Assembly (NCBI RefSeq): GCF_014650175.1
Contig: NZ_BMUL01000001.1
Location: 102,012-166,011, forward strand
From: Streptomyces termitum
GTDB lineage: Bacteria > Actinomycetota > Actinomycetes > Streptomycetales > Streptomycetaceae
Reading direction: 5' to 3'
DNA length: 64,000 bases
This document shows positions 27,238 through 34,312 of the stretch, in pieces (the first letter of the stretch is position 1; every line of letters starts with the position of its first letter). The position numbers were made by a program, and so were the translations under genes. A model generated the notes under the pieces. That model searched no databases, was not told the DNA's origin, and saw nothing but the letters and a program-made list of their open reading frames with translations.

Positions 27238-27315
27238 GGGCGCTTGACCTCCCCCGAACAGATCCCCCGAGTCTCCGCCTCTCCTCGCCGGTGAGGAAGG
27301 GCGCGTCGGGGGTGA

Positions 27316-27351
27316 GGCAACGGGGAGCAACCGGGGGCAACCCGCGGCAAC
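27316..27351. promoter_or_regulatory. Four direct repeats of RGCAAC at exact 10-bp spacing
   Basis: GGCAAC at 27316, AGCAAC at 27326, GGCAAC at 27336 and 27346. The spacing of one helical turn puts all four on one DNA face. They lie in the divergent region between the TPR regulator and the cassette, so they are a candidate operator. About 200 bp (27238-27450) here hold no gene. Confidence 0.55.
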
Positions 27352-27450
27352 ACCCGGCGCCTTCCCGGCCGGGGTGGTGCGGCCCGAACGTGGCAGGACC
27401 CCGCCGCGAGAGAGGGGCGGGCGACCCCACCGGATTCTCGGAGGTACGTG

Positions 27451-28119
27451 ATGCGTGTCCTCATCGACGGCCTGGACCTGTCCGGCAAGACCACCCTCAC
27501 CGCCGCCCTCGCGGCCGAACTCGAAGCCCGCGGCCGCACCGTGGTCGAGCACCGCGGCTTCCTCGCCGTCCGCCACCCCGCGCGCCGGCTGCTGAAGAAG
27601 CTGCCGCTCGTACGGCAGCCCGACAGCACGCTCGTCACCACCGCCTACCTGACCGCCGGATACGTGCTGGACTCCCTGCTCGTGCGGACCCGCCGGGCCG
27701 AGCCGGCGGGCACCGTCCTGATCCAGGACGGGTACGTGGACCGCACCGTCGCCTTCGGCATGGCCGGCGGCCCGTACCTGGCGGCCGTCCTCGCGCTGCG
27801 CTGGCCGCGGGTGTTCGCCCCGTTCGACGTCGCCGTCTACCTCCACGCCCCCGCCGATGCCCGCCGCGCCCGGCTCGGCGTACGGGAGACGCCGGACGCG
27901 GTGGACATCCGCGGGGTCGAGGACGGCGAGTTCGCCGCCACCTTCACCGCGATGCTCACCCGGGGCATGGGCCGCCGCCACAGGAAGCTCCTCGTCTTCG
28001 ACACCTCCGCCCACAGCCCCGAGGAGATGGCCACAGCCATCGCCGACGCCCTCCTCGGCACCCGGGCGACCGCCGTACTCCCGCTGTCCGCACTCAGAGA
28101 GCTGGAGCGTGCGGCGTGA
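27451..28119 (+). CDS. P-loop (deoxy)nucleoside monophosphate kinase-like protein
   Basis: A 222-residue protein of the thymidylate-kinase fold. Walker A is GLDLSGKTT (residues 7-15); VLIQDGYVDRTVAFG resembles the DRY-like lid region; DVAVYLHAPADARRARLGVRE matches the DxxxxLxxxxExAxxR pattern of these kinases. The N-terminal TMP-kinase FIxxEGxDGxGKTT is only loosely kept (LIDGLDLSGKTT), so the substrate may not be dTMP. It opens the cassette; GGAGG lies six bases before ATG 27451. Its TGA overlaps the next gene (GTGA). Role in the pathway is unknown: it may phosphorylate a nucleoside-like intermediate. Confidence 0.82.
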   Translation: MRVLIDGLDLSGKTTLTAALAAELEARGRTVVEHRGFLAVRHPARRLLKKLPLVRQPDSTLVTTAYLTAGYVLDSLLVRTRRAEPAGTVLIQDGYVDRTVAFGMAGGPYLAAVLALRWPRVFAPFDVAVYLHAPADARRARLGVRETPDAVDIRGVEDGEFAATFTAMLTRGMGRRHRKLLVFDTSAHSPEEMATAIADALLGTRATAVLPLSALRELERAA

Positions 28120-29612
28120 CCGCCTGGATGAGCCCGGTCGACACCGGCCTCGCCGAGGCGGCCGGGACCGCTCTGGCCCGCGTGCTCGATGGCAGGCCGC
28201 TGGTGTCCGCCGAACGGTTCGGCTCCTCGATGCGCACCTTGTACGCAGGGCCCGGGCCGATCAGGCAGGCCCGGCCGGCGCTCGCGGTCGGCTGCTACCC
28301 CGGCTGGGAGCCGGCCGCACCCGGTACGGTCCTGGCCGCCGAGGACCGTACGGGGCGCCGCGGGCCCGCCGAGCGGCACTCCTGGATGGAGGCCGTGGAC
28401 GCGGACGCGGTCCGGTGGCTCGCCGAGCTCCCCAAGCCGCCGGTGATCGCCGCCTGGTACGCCACCGGCCGCCTGCGCCGCTGGGCCGGTCCCGGTGGCA
28501 CGGTCGCCGCGATCGACGGCCGGCTGCGGTCCGTCATCGAGGACAAGGCCGCCTTCGACGCGCTCCTGGAAGCGGCCGGGGTGCCGCAGCGGATGAGGAT
28601 CCCGTGCGTACGGATCGACGGGATGCTGCCCTCGCTCGCCGAGCTGCGACGGCGGGTGGGATCGGCGCGGCTGGTCGTGCAGGCCGGGGCGGACTCCGGC
28701 GGCCGGGGCACCGTCTTCGTCGACCACGACGCCGACCTGGCGCGCGCGGCGGCCTTGTCCGGCCCGTACAAGGTCGCCGCGTTCATCACCGGCTGGTCGT
28801 CGAACACCACGGTCCTGTCCGTCCCCACCGCTTCGGGCGGGGTCGCCTTGTACGTCGACCGCCCGTCGCACAAGGCGGTCGGGATCGCCGAGGCCGGGAT
28901 CGGGCCGGGCAAGAGCGCCGGGAACGACTGGTCGCGCCCCTGGCCCGAGGAGGCGTCGGCCGAGCTGGTGGACGCGGCCGTCCGGATCGGCCGGCATCTG
29001 TGGGCCGAGCACCGGATGGCGGGGTTGTTCGGGCTCGACGCGCTGCTGACGGCCGAGGGCCGGGTGATGTTCAACGAGATCAACTGCCGCAACCAGGGCA
29101 CTACCGAGGTCTCCGCGGTCAACCAGCAGCTGCGCGGTCTGCCGCCGTTCCTCGCCGCCCACCTCACCGTGGTCCTCGGCGGCCGGCCCGACTGGCTTCC
29201 GGACCCCGATGGCTTCAACGAGGCCACCCTCCACGCGGCTGCGCGGGGCGGGCCCGGGCCGTACTACCTCAAGCTCCGCCACCGCGGGGCCGAGCCGGTC
29301 CGGGTGAGCGGGCTGGGCGGGCCCGGCGTCTACCGAGCGGAGGGCGGCCGCCTCGTCTGGGTGCGGCCCGGCGCCCACCCGGCGTGTGCGAACGCCGACC
29401 TCGGCGAGGCGCTGTTGGCGAACCTGCCCGCCGAGCACGTGGTGTGCCTGCCCGGCGCCGAACTCGGCACCGCCGAAGCGCTCACCGCCGGCCCCGGCAC
29501 CCCCTTCGCCGCTCCGCACCAGCTGTCCGTCTTCGGCGACGCCGTCCTCGACGCGCTCGCCGCCCACCTCACCCCCGTCCGATCCGACTCCCGCGAGGTG
29601 ACACCGTCATGA
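28116..29612 (+). CDS. ATP-grasp carboxylate-amine ligase-like protein
   Basis: A 498-residue protein. The core has a pre-ATP-grasp Rossmann-like part with IDGRLRSVIEDKAAFDALLEAAGVP, the Gly-rich nucleotide loop VVQAGADSGGRGTVFV, and the metal-binding segment GLFGLDALLTAEGRVMFNEINCRNQGTTEVSAVNQQ, where Glu and Asn bind Mg2+. These enzymes make an acyl phosphate from a carboxylate and couple it to an amine. A C-terminal ~110-residue domain follows and is reminiscent of peptide ligases of the PGM1 type, but I am unsure of this. GTG 28116 overlaps the kinase stop; its own stop overlaps the radical SAM ATG. Confidence 0.85.
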   Translation: MTAWMSPVDTGLAEAAGTALARVLDGRPLVSAERFGSSMRTLYAGPGPIRQARPALAVGCYPGWEPAAPGTVLAAEDRTGRRGPAERHSWMEAVDADAVRWLAELPKPPVIAAWYATGRLRRWAGPGGTVAAIDGRLRSVIEDKAAFDALLEAAGVPQRMRIPCVRIDGMLPSLAELRRRVGSARLVVQAGADSGGRGTVFVDHDADLARAAALSGPYKVAAFITGWSSNTTVLSVPTASGGVALYVDRPSHKAVGIAEAGIGPGKSAGNDWSRPWPEEASAELVDAAVRIGRHLWAEHRMAGLFGLDALLTAEGRVMFNEINCRNQGTTEVSAVNQQLRGLPPFLAAHLTVVLGGRPDWLPDPDGFNEATLHAAARGGPGPYYLKLRHRGAEPVRVSGLGGPGVYRAEGGRLVWVRPGAHPACANADLGEALLANLPAEHVVCLPGAELGTAEALTAGPGTPFAAPHQLSVFGDAVLDALAAHLTPVRSDSREVTPS

Positions 29613-31294
29613 CCACCACCACACCCGCCACGACCACGACCGTGGTGCCCGGACTGCTCGACCAGCTGCGGACGCTGCCCGACGAGGCGTTCACCCGCGT
29701 CCAGTACATCGCGCCGCAGGTCGGCTGCTTCAACGGGTGCGCCATGTGCTCCCAGTTCGCCGGCCGCGACACCTGGGGCCTCACCCGCGAGGGCCTCACC
29801 GGCCTGTTCACCAGCCTCGGCCAGGTCGCCGCCGAGCGGGACCTGGCCGTCGCCTCCGGCCGGATCCACCGCCCGCGCGTGGTCTTCCCCTACCTGGACA
29901 ACGACATCGGCTCCTACCCGCACCTCGACCGCTACGCCGAGCTCGCCCGCGACGTCCTGGGCGTGAAGCTGCGCGTCTCCACCGTCGGCTACTCCTCCCG
30001 CTCCGACCACCTGACGGCGATGCACGAGCGCCTGGTGGCCGAGCACACCGGCTCCTTCGACGGGGTGCGGTTCTCCATCACCCCCTACACCCTCGGGTTC
30101 ACCGGCCGCTCCGGCACCGACCGCCAGGCGTACGTCGACGATCTCGCCGCGGGTCTGCGCACGTACCGGCCGCTGCTCGACGCGCTCGGGCACGGCGCCG
30201 CCACGGCCGCGTGCGAGCTCCGCTTCGCCCCGCTCGTCGGCATCGGCGAGCTGACCGACACCCACATCGACGGCCACCGCGTCCTCGCGACCGGCCCCCA
30301 CCTGCTCATCTCCCGCCACCGCAGCGCCGGCGAGCTGCGGGAGACGGTGATCGAGCGCCTGGACGAGCACACCCAGCCGGTCTACTCCCACCCCGGGGCC
30401 CCGTACCTGCACATCCGCTCCGAGACCGCCGAGCCGACGGCGGCGACCGTACGGGCCGCGCTCGACAACACCCTCGACGTCCCGCACCAGGCCCGCCAGG
30501 TGCGGCTGCACCGCTTCTCCAACGCCGACGGCCCGTACTGGGCGGCCGACCCCGACTTCCACCCGGACGGCACCTTCACCGCCCTGCACCTCTACCCGGC
30601 CACGTCCGTCCGCCCGAACTCCGGCTACACCGACGCCACCCGCCCCTTCCTCAACACGCTCCTCGCCCACAAGCGGGGCCGCGGGCTCGGGCGCCGCGAC
30701 GAGTTCGAGAACGCCACCGGCACGGACGTCGACGCCGTACTCGACGCGCTCGCCGCCCAGGCCGAAGAGCTGGAGTCGGTCGACACCCGGGCGGCCGCCC
30801 ACCTGCGTGAGCAGGTCCACCCGCAGATCGCCGCGTACGCGGCGGCGCTGGAGCGGGCCGGCTACCCGCCGCGCCTGTTCTTCTCCCGCGCCTTCACCAT
30901 CGACACCGGCCAGATCGTCAACCAGGGCCGCGCCGAGCACCTGTTCCGCGGGCTGACCGGCACCAACGGCGAGCCGATGACCCCGCGCGAGGAACGCGGC
31001 TTCGGCCAGGCGAGCCTGTCCACCGTCCGGGGCCCGATCTGGCGGATCACCCCGCTACCCCTCACCCCGACCGGGCGTCTGCCCATCGCCCTCGCCGGGA
31101 AGAAGAACCAGACCACGAGCGCCCCGAGCCTGCTCGTCGAGGAGCTCGATCCCTGCCACCTCTCCCCGGTCATGCGGACCACCGGCTGCCGCCTGCGCCG
31201 GCACGTGCTGACCCTGCCGGACGGCTTCATCGAGCACACCAGCATGGCGCAGGGCCGCGCCGCGTTCGCGCTGCCGGGCCTGCCCGCTTCCTGA
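29609..31294 (+). CDS. Radical SAM protein of unknown reaction
   Basis: A 561-residue protein with the 4Fe-4S motif C-x3-C-x2-C at Cys40, Cys44 and Cys47 (VGCFNGCAMCSQFAG). VVFPYLDNDIGSYPHLD and KLRVSTVGYSSRSDHL follow as the partial TIM barrel that binds SAM, then FSITPYTLGFTGR. It is long for the superfamily; the C-terminal half (from about 300) has no motif I recognise and no obvious second Cys cluster of SPASM type. It should cleave SAM to a 5'-deoxyadenosyl radical. It is third in a chain of 4-bp overlaps (ATGA), so it works with the kinase and the ATP-grasp ligase. A hairpin follows. Confidence 0.86.
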   Translation: MTTTTPATTTTVVPGLLDQLRTLPDEAFTRVQYIAPQVGCFNGCAMCSQFAGRDTWGLTREGLTGLFTSLGQVAAERDLAVASGRIHRPRVVFPYLDNDIGSYPHLDRYAELARDVLGVKLRVSTVGYSSRSDHLTAMHERLVAEHTGSFDGVRFSITPYTLGFTGRSGTDRQAYVDDLAAGLRTYRPLLDALGHGAATAACELRFAPLVGIGELTDTHIDGHRVLATGPHLLISRHRSAGELRETVIERLDEHTQPVYSHPGAPYLHIRSETAEPTAATVRAALDNTLDVPHQARQVRLHRFSNADGPYWAADPDFHPDGTFTALHLYPATSVRPNSGYTDATRPFLNTLLAHKRGRGLGRRDEFENATGTDVDAVLDALAAQAEELESVDTRAAAHLREQVHPQIAAYAAALERAGYPPRLFFSRAFTIDTGQIVNQGRAEHLFRGLTGTNGEPMTPREERGFGQASLSTVRGPIWRITPLPLTPTGRLPIALAGKKNQTTSAPSLLVEELDPCHLSPVMRTTGCRLRRHVLTLPDGFIEHTSMAQGRAAFALPGLPAS

Positions 31295-31304
31295 ACGACC
31301 GGCG

Positions 31305-31342
31305 CCGGGCGGGCGGGTGAAAGAGGGGCAGAGCCCGCCCGG
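31305..31342 (+). terminator. Hairpin between radical SAM and Nudix genes
   Basis: CCGGGCGGGC (31305-31314) pairs perfectly with GCCCGCCCGG (31333-31342), 18-base loop. No U-run follows, so it may attenuate or process rather than fully terminate, allowing less Nudix product. Confidence 0.5.
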
Positions 31343-31372
31343 GCCGCTGGGGCGGCCGCGATACTGGCCGCC

Positions 31373-31921
31373 ATGACCAGCACACCCGAAACCCCCGCCG
31401 CGGCCCCGTTCTCCCGGATCAAGATCCGGACCGGGGCCCTGGTGTTCTGCGGCGACGACGTCGCCCTGATCCGCCGCGACCGCGCCGGCTCCACCCACTA
31501 CACCCCGCCCGGCGGCAACGTCGAACACGGTGAAGACCTCGACCAAGCGCTCGCCCGCGAGCTCGCCGAGGAGCTCGACCTCGATGTCGACCAGGCCGAG
31601 GGCGGCGACCTGATGTGGGTCGTCGACCAGCGCGTCACCCGCCCCGGCCCCACACCGCCGCCGCGCAAGCTCCACCTGATCTACCGCCTCCACATCACCC
31701 CCGAACTCCGCGCCACCCTCGCCGAGGTCGAGCTGGACGAACTGCCCGACGGCAGCCACGAGACCGGCGTCATCGAGTGGATCGACTACCGCAAGACCGC
31801 CGAACTGCCGATCTTCCCGCCCATCGGGCCCGCTCTCGCCGCCCTGGCCGACCCCCGCGCCGCCGTCACCGACGCCGCCCTCGAAGCCGTTACCGACGAG
31901 AACTACACCTGGGTCGTGTGA
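31373..31921 (+). CDS. Nudix hydrolase
   Basis: A 182-residue protein with the Nudix box at residues 48-70: GNVEHGEDLDQALARELAEELDL. It fits Gx5Ex7REUxEExGU except that Asp69 replaces the Gly. TGALVFCGDDVALIRRDRAG before it and IEWIDYRKTAELPIFPPIGPAL after it are usual strands. It cleaves a nucleoside diphosphate linked to another group. It lies 78 bp after the radical SAM gene and is probably the last cassette gene: it may remove a by-product, or act on an intermediate. Substrate unknown. Confidence 0.88.
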   Translation: MTSTPETPAAAPFSRIKIRTGALVFCGDDVALIRRDRAGSTHYTPPGGNVEHGEDLDQALARELAEELDLDVDQAEGGDLMWVVDQRVTRPGPTPPPRKLHLIYRLHITPELRATLAEVELDELPDGSHETGVIEWIDYRKTAELPIFPPIGPALAALADPRAAVTDAALEAVTDENYTWVV

Positions 31922-31990
31922 CATGAAGTCGCACGGAATGAGTAATTTCTTACACCGGAGGAAAAATGGGAAGAAATTCGGGCTAATACT
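31922..31990 (+). other. Low-GC block with strong Shine-Dalgarno and a 6-codon reading frame
   Basis: About 41% GC (29 of 70) in a genome above 70%. GGAGGAAAA directly precedes ATG 31966, which opens MGRNSG then TAA. It could be a mini-gene, or the first codons of a gene cut off by the following IS element. I see no further coding continuation. Confidence 0.35.
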
Positions 31991-32185
31991 CAGAGCCTGT
32001 CCCCATCTCGGCGTGCGTCGCTGGTAACGGTGGGGTGCGAAACCCGGGACAAAAGCCCAACTCGCAGCGCGTGAGGATCTCATCGGTGAGGGGGCCACGC
32101 CGGTACTTGGGCGTGAAGACCAAGTGGGCGTGGAGGGTGTGGACGACGGTTCTACCCCTGCGAATGTCGGGGTTCGGCTCTCATC
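31985..32185 (-). pseudogene. Remnant of IS200-type transposase TnpA
   Basis: On the minus strand the frame reads RRGRTVVHTLHAHLVFTPK and then YRRGPLTDEILTRCE, the N-terminal ~40 residues of Y1 HUH transposases of the IS200/IS605 family. No start codon stands before it in frame (a TGA precedes), and the sequence leaves the family just after ILTRCE. The HUH motif and catalytic Tyr are missing. Divergent from tnpB, as in typical IS605 elements. Confidence 0.75.
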
Positions 32186-32212
32186 GAGGTGACATAGGTC
32201 AACGCTACGATC

Positions 32213-33379
32213 ATGGCCGTGAAGCTCGTGACTCAGGTGAAGCTGATGCCGGAGGCCGATCAGGCCGCCGCGCTGCGCTCCACTCTGCGCACGGTCAACG
32301 AGGCCGCCTGCTGGGTGTCGGCGGTGGCGTTCGAACAGGGTGTGCCGCGTGAGTACGAGCTGCGCAAGCACACCTACACCGAGTTGAAGGCGCGGGGGCT
32401 GGGGGCGCAGGCCGCGCAGCATGTCATCAGGAAGACCCGCGACGCCTACACCGCGTTGAAGGCGAACATCCGGGCGGGGAACCTGGGCAAGCCGGGTTCG
32501 AAGCGTCGGATCAAGGCGGAGTCCAAGCCGGTCACGTTCCGGCCCGAGGCGGCGCAGCCGTATGACGACCGGTGCCTGTCCTGGCAATACGACCAGCAGA
32601 CCGTGAGTATCTGGACCACCGCAGGTCGGATCAAGAACGTCCGCTTCGCCTGCTCTCCCGGCGCGCTCAGGACATTGCGGGAGTACCGCAAGGGCGAAGC
32701 CGACCTGATCGAGCGCGATGGCGTGTTCTACCTGGTCGCCGTGTGCGAGGTGCCCGAGGCCCCGCTGAACGAGGACCCTGCCGGGTTCGTCGGCGTTGAC
32801 CTCGGCATCATCAACATCGCCACCACGTCCACCGGCTACCGCGCCGCCGGGCGCGGCCTGAACCGGCACCGCAAGCGGCAGCTCGACCTGCGGCGCAAGT
32901 TGCAGGCCAAGGGCACCAAGTCCGCGAAGCGCCTGCTCAAGAAGCGCTCCCGCAAGGAAGCCCGGCACACCGCCAACGTCAACCACGTCGTCTCGAAGAC
33001 GATCGTCACCGCCGCTGAACGCACCGGCTCCGGTATCGCCCTGGAAGACCTCACGGGCATCCGCGGCCGGGTACGGCTCCGCAAGGACCAGCGGACCTCC
33101 CTGCACTCGTGGAGCTTCCAGCAGCTCGGCGCGTTCCTTGAGTACAAGGCACGCCGGGCCGGGGTGCCGCTGGTGTACGTCGATCCGGCGTACACCAGCC
33201 GGCAGTGCTCCGAGTGCGGCCATATCGACCGGCGCAACCGCCAGTCGCAAGCGACGTTCGCGTGCCGGGCCTGCGGGTTCCTGTCCAACGCGGACGACAA
33301 CGCGTCCCGCAACCTCGCCCGCAAGGGCGTAACCGTGTGGACCGCGGGGCGTGAGTCACGCGTCCCTGCCACCCCATAA
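32213..33379 (+). CDS. tnpB: TnpB, RNA-guided endonuclease of an IS200/IS605-type element
   Basis: A 388-residue intact TnpB. RuvC acidic residues are in place: Asp196 (FVGVDLGIINIA), Glu278 (IALEDLTGIRGR) and Asp361 (SNADDNASRNLA). The zinc finger is CSECGHIDRRNRQSQATFACRACG. The N-terminal WED-like part starts MAVKLVTQVKLMPEADQAAALRSTLRTVNEAACW. TnpB cuts DNA with a guide from the element's right end and helps the element persist. As tnpA beside it is a fragment, mobility would need a transposase elsewhere. ATG 32213 starts the family N-terminus. Confidence 0.93.
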   Translation: MAVKLVTQVKLMPEADQAAALRSTLRTVNEAACWVSAVAFEQGVPREYELRKHTYTELKARGLGAQAAQHVIRKTRDAYTALKANIRAGNLGKPGSKRRIKAESKPVTFRPEAAQPYDDRCLSWQYDQQTVSIWTTAGRIKNVRFACSPGALRTLREYRKGEADLIERDGVFYLVAVCEVPEAPLNEDPAGFVGVDLGIINIATTSTGYRAAGRGLNRHRKRQLDLRRKLQAKGTKSAKRLLKKRSRKEARHTANVNHVVSKTIVTAAERTGSGIALEDLTGIRGRVRLRKDQRTSLHSWSFQQLGAFLEYKARRAGVPLVYVDPAYTSRQCSECGHIDRRNRQSQATFACRACGFLSNADDNASRNLARKGVTVWTAGRESRVPATP

Positions 33380-33463
33380 GGGGTGTCTGGACGGAGGAGC
33401 CAACCCAGCAGCCAGTCGGGCGCTACCTCCAAACCCGGCCCTTCAGGACCGGGTCAAGTTGAC
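33370..33463 (+). ncRNA. Candidate omega-RNA / right end of the IS200/IS605-type element
   Basis: Directly after tnpB. It has the hairpin ACCCGG (33433-33438) with CCGGGT (33449-33454) and ends in TCAAGTTGAC, beyond which the transposon end GAGGACAGGGCC begins. In this family the 3' end of tnpB plus the right end forms the guide scaffold and the guide is the sequence just past the end. Ends are inferred. Confidence 0.5.
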
Positions 33464-33729
33464 GAGGACAGGGCCGAGACGAACGCGGCCCACGCGGTGG
33501 GGGCGAGGGCGAGCTGGGGTCCGTCGAGGCACTTGGAGTCGCGGACGTGGACGGTGGTGGGGCAGGCGGCGAACTCGACGCAGGATTCACCGTTGTTGCC
33601 GCTGCTGTAGCTGCTCTTGCGCCAGTCGAGGGCGACTTCGATGCAGGATTCGCCGTCGGTGCCGCTGCTGTAACTGCTCTTGAACCAGACGAGTTCGGAG
33701 GTGGGTCCGGGCGGGGTGTCGCGGATCAT
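33454..33729 (-). pseudogene. DUF397 gene 1, 3' end replaced by element sequence
   Basis: The frame starts MIRDTPPGPTSELVWFKSSYSSGTDGES and holds two DUF397 units (WFKSSYS... and WRKSSYSSGNNGES..., then VHVRDSK). It is nearly identical to the next paralogue through AAFVS, but then runs into the inserted element (ALSSST, stop inside the IS end at 33454-33456) in place of YAAV. The missing end is at 25112-25132. The protein may still be made with six odd residues. DUF397 proteins are small partners of Scr1/XRE regulators in Streptomyces. Confidence 0.85.
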
Positions 33730-33766
33730 GTCTCTCCTTGGCAGTCGGTGCTCCGGTGAAGCGGAA

Positions 33767-34036
33767 TCAGACGGCGGCGTACGAGACGAACGCGGCCCAC
33801 GCGGTGGGGGCCAGGGCGAGCTGGGGTCCGTCGAGGCACTTGGAGTCGCGGACGTGGACGGTGGTGGGGCAGGCGGCGAACTCGACGCAGGATTCACCGT
33901 TGTTGCCGCCGCTGTAGCTGCTCTTGCGCCAGTCGAGGGCGACCTCGATGCAGGATTCGCCGTCGTTGCCACTGCTGTGGCTGCTCTTGAACCAGACGAG
34001 TTCGGAGGTGGGTCCGTGCGAGGTGTCGCGGATCAT
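33767..34036 (-). CDS. DUF397 protein 2 (double-domain)
   Basis: An 89-residue protein with two DUF397 units: WFKSSHSSGNDGESCIEVALD and WRKSSYSGGNNGESCVEFA, then HVRDSKCLDGPQLALAPTAWAAFVSYAAV. Highly similar to copy 1, so it is a recent tandem duplicate. Family knowledge: DUF397 proteins pair with Scr1/DUF5753 regulators (as in whiJ-like loci) and probably modulate them. Function of this copy is unknown. Confidence 0.88.
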   Translation of the reverse strand: MIRDTSHGPTSELVWFKSSHSSGNDGESCIEVALDWRKSSYSGGNNGESCVEFAACPTTVHVRDSKCLDGPQLALAPTAWAAFVSYAAV

Positions 34037-34105
34037 GGCTCTCCCAACGGTCGATGTTCCGGTGGGGCGGACGGCGATCCGTCCGCCCCATCGTTCAGGA
34101 CGGCC

Positions 34106-34312
34106 TCAGACGGCCGCGTACGAGACGAAGTTGGCCCACGCGGTGGGTGCCAGGGCGAGCTGGGGGCCGCCGAGGCACTTGGAGTCGCGGACGTGGATGG
34201 TGGCGGGGGTGGTGGCGATCTCGATGCAGGATTCGCCGTTGGTCCCGCTGCTGTAGCTGCTTTTGAACCAGGACAGTTCGGAGGCGTCCCCGGCCGGGGT
34301 GTTGCGGATCAT
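34106..34312 (-). CDS. DUF397 protein 3 (single-domain)
   Basis: A 68-residue protein: MIRNTPAGDASELSWFKSSYSSGTNGESCIEIATTPATIHVRDSK and the same PQLALAPTAW...FVSYAAV end. Only one DUF397 unit, so this is the likely ancestor of the two longer copies. Its ATG overlaps the stop of the regulator upstream (ATGA), so it is translated together with it: the classic regulator-partner arrangement. Confidence 0.9.
   Translation of the reverse strand: MIRNTPAGDASELSWFKSSYSSGTNGESCIEIATTPATIHVRDSKCLGGPQLALAPTAWANFVSYAAV

Larger units (their letters stand above)
25133..33475. mobile_element. 8.3-kb transposon-like element with 12-bp terminal inverted repeats and 5-bp target duplication
   Basis: Left end GGCCCTGTCCTC (25133-25144), right end GAGGACAGGGCC (33464-33475): perfect inverted repeats. 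Both ends are flanked by GAGAC (25128-25132 and 33476-33480). Joining the flanks at GAGAC restores a DUF397 gene end identical to its paralogue, which shows the insertion directly. Five-base duplications and the transposase fragment just inside the left end fit the Tn3 family, though Tn3 inverted repeats are usually about 38 bp. At the right end the match stops after 12 bp because an IS200/IS605 right end is fused there. Cargo: a TPR regulator, kinase/ATP-grasp/radical SAM/Nudix cassette, and TnpB. Transposase is broken, so it is probably fixed. Confidence 0.82.

Noticed and set aside
29609..31294. Prokaryotic viperin with nucleotide kinase partner
   Set aside because: The kinase and Nudix neighbours suggested it, but the Cys context (CFNGCAMC), the 561-aa length and the ATP-grasp partner do not fit viperins, which are about 300-400 aa with a different motif surrounding.
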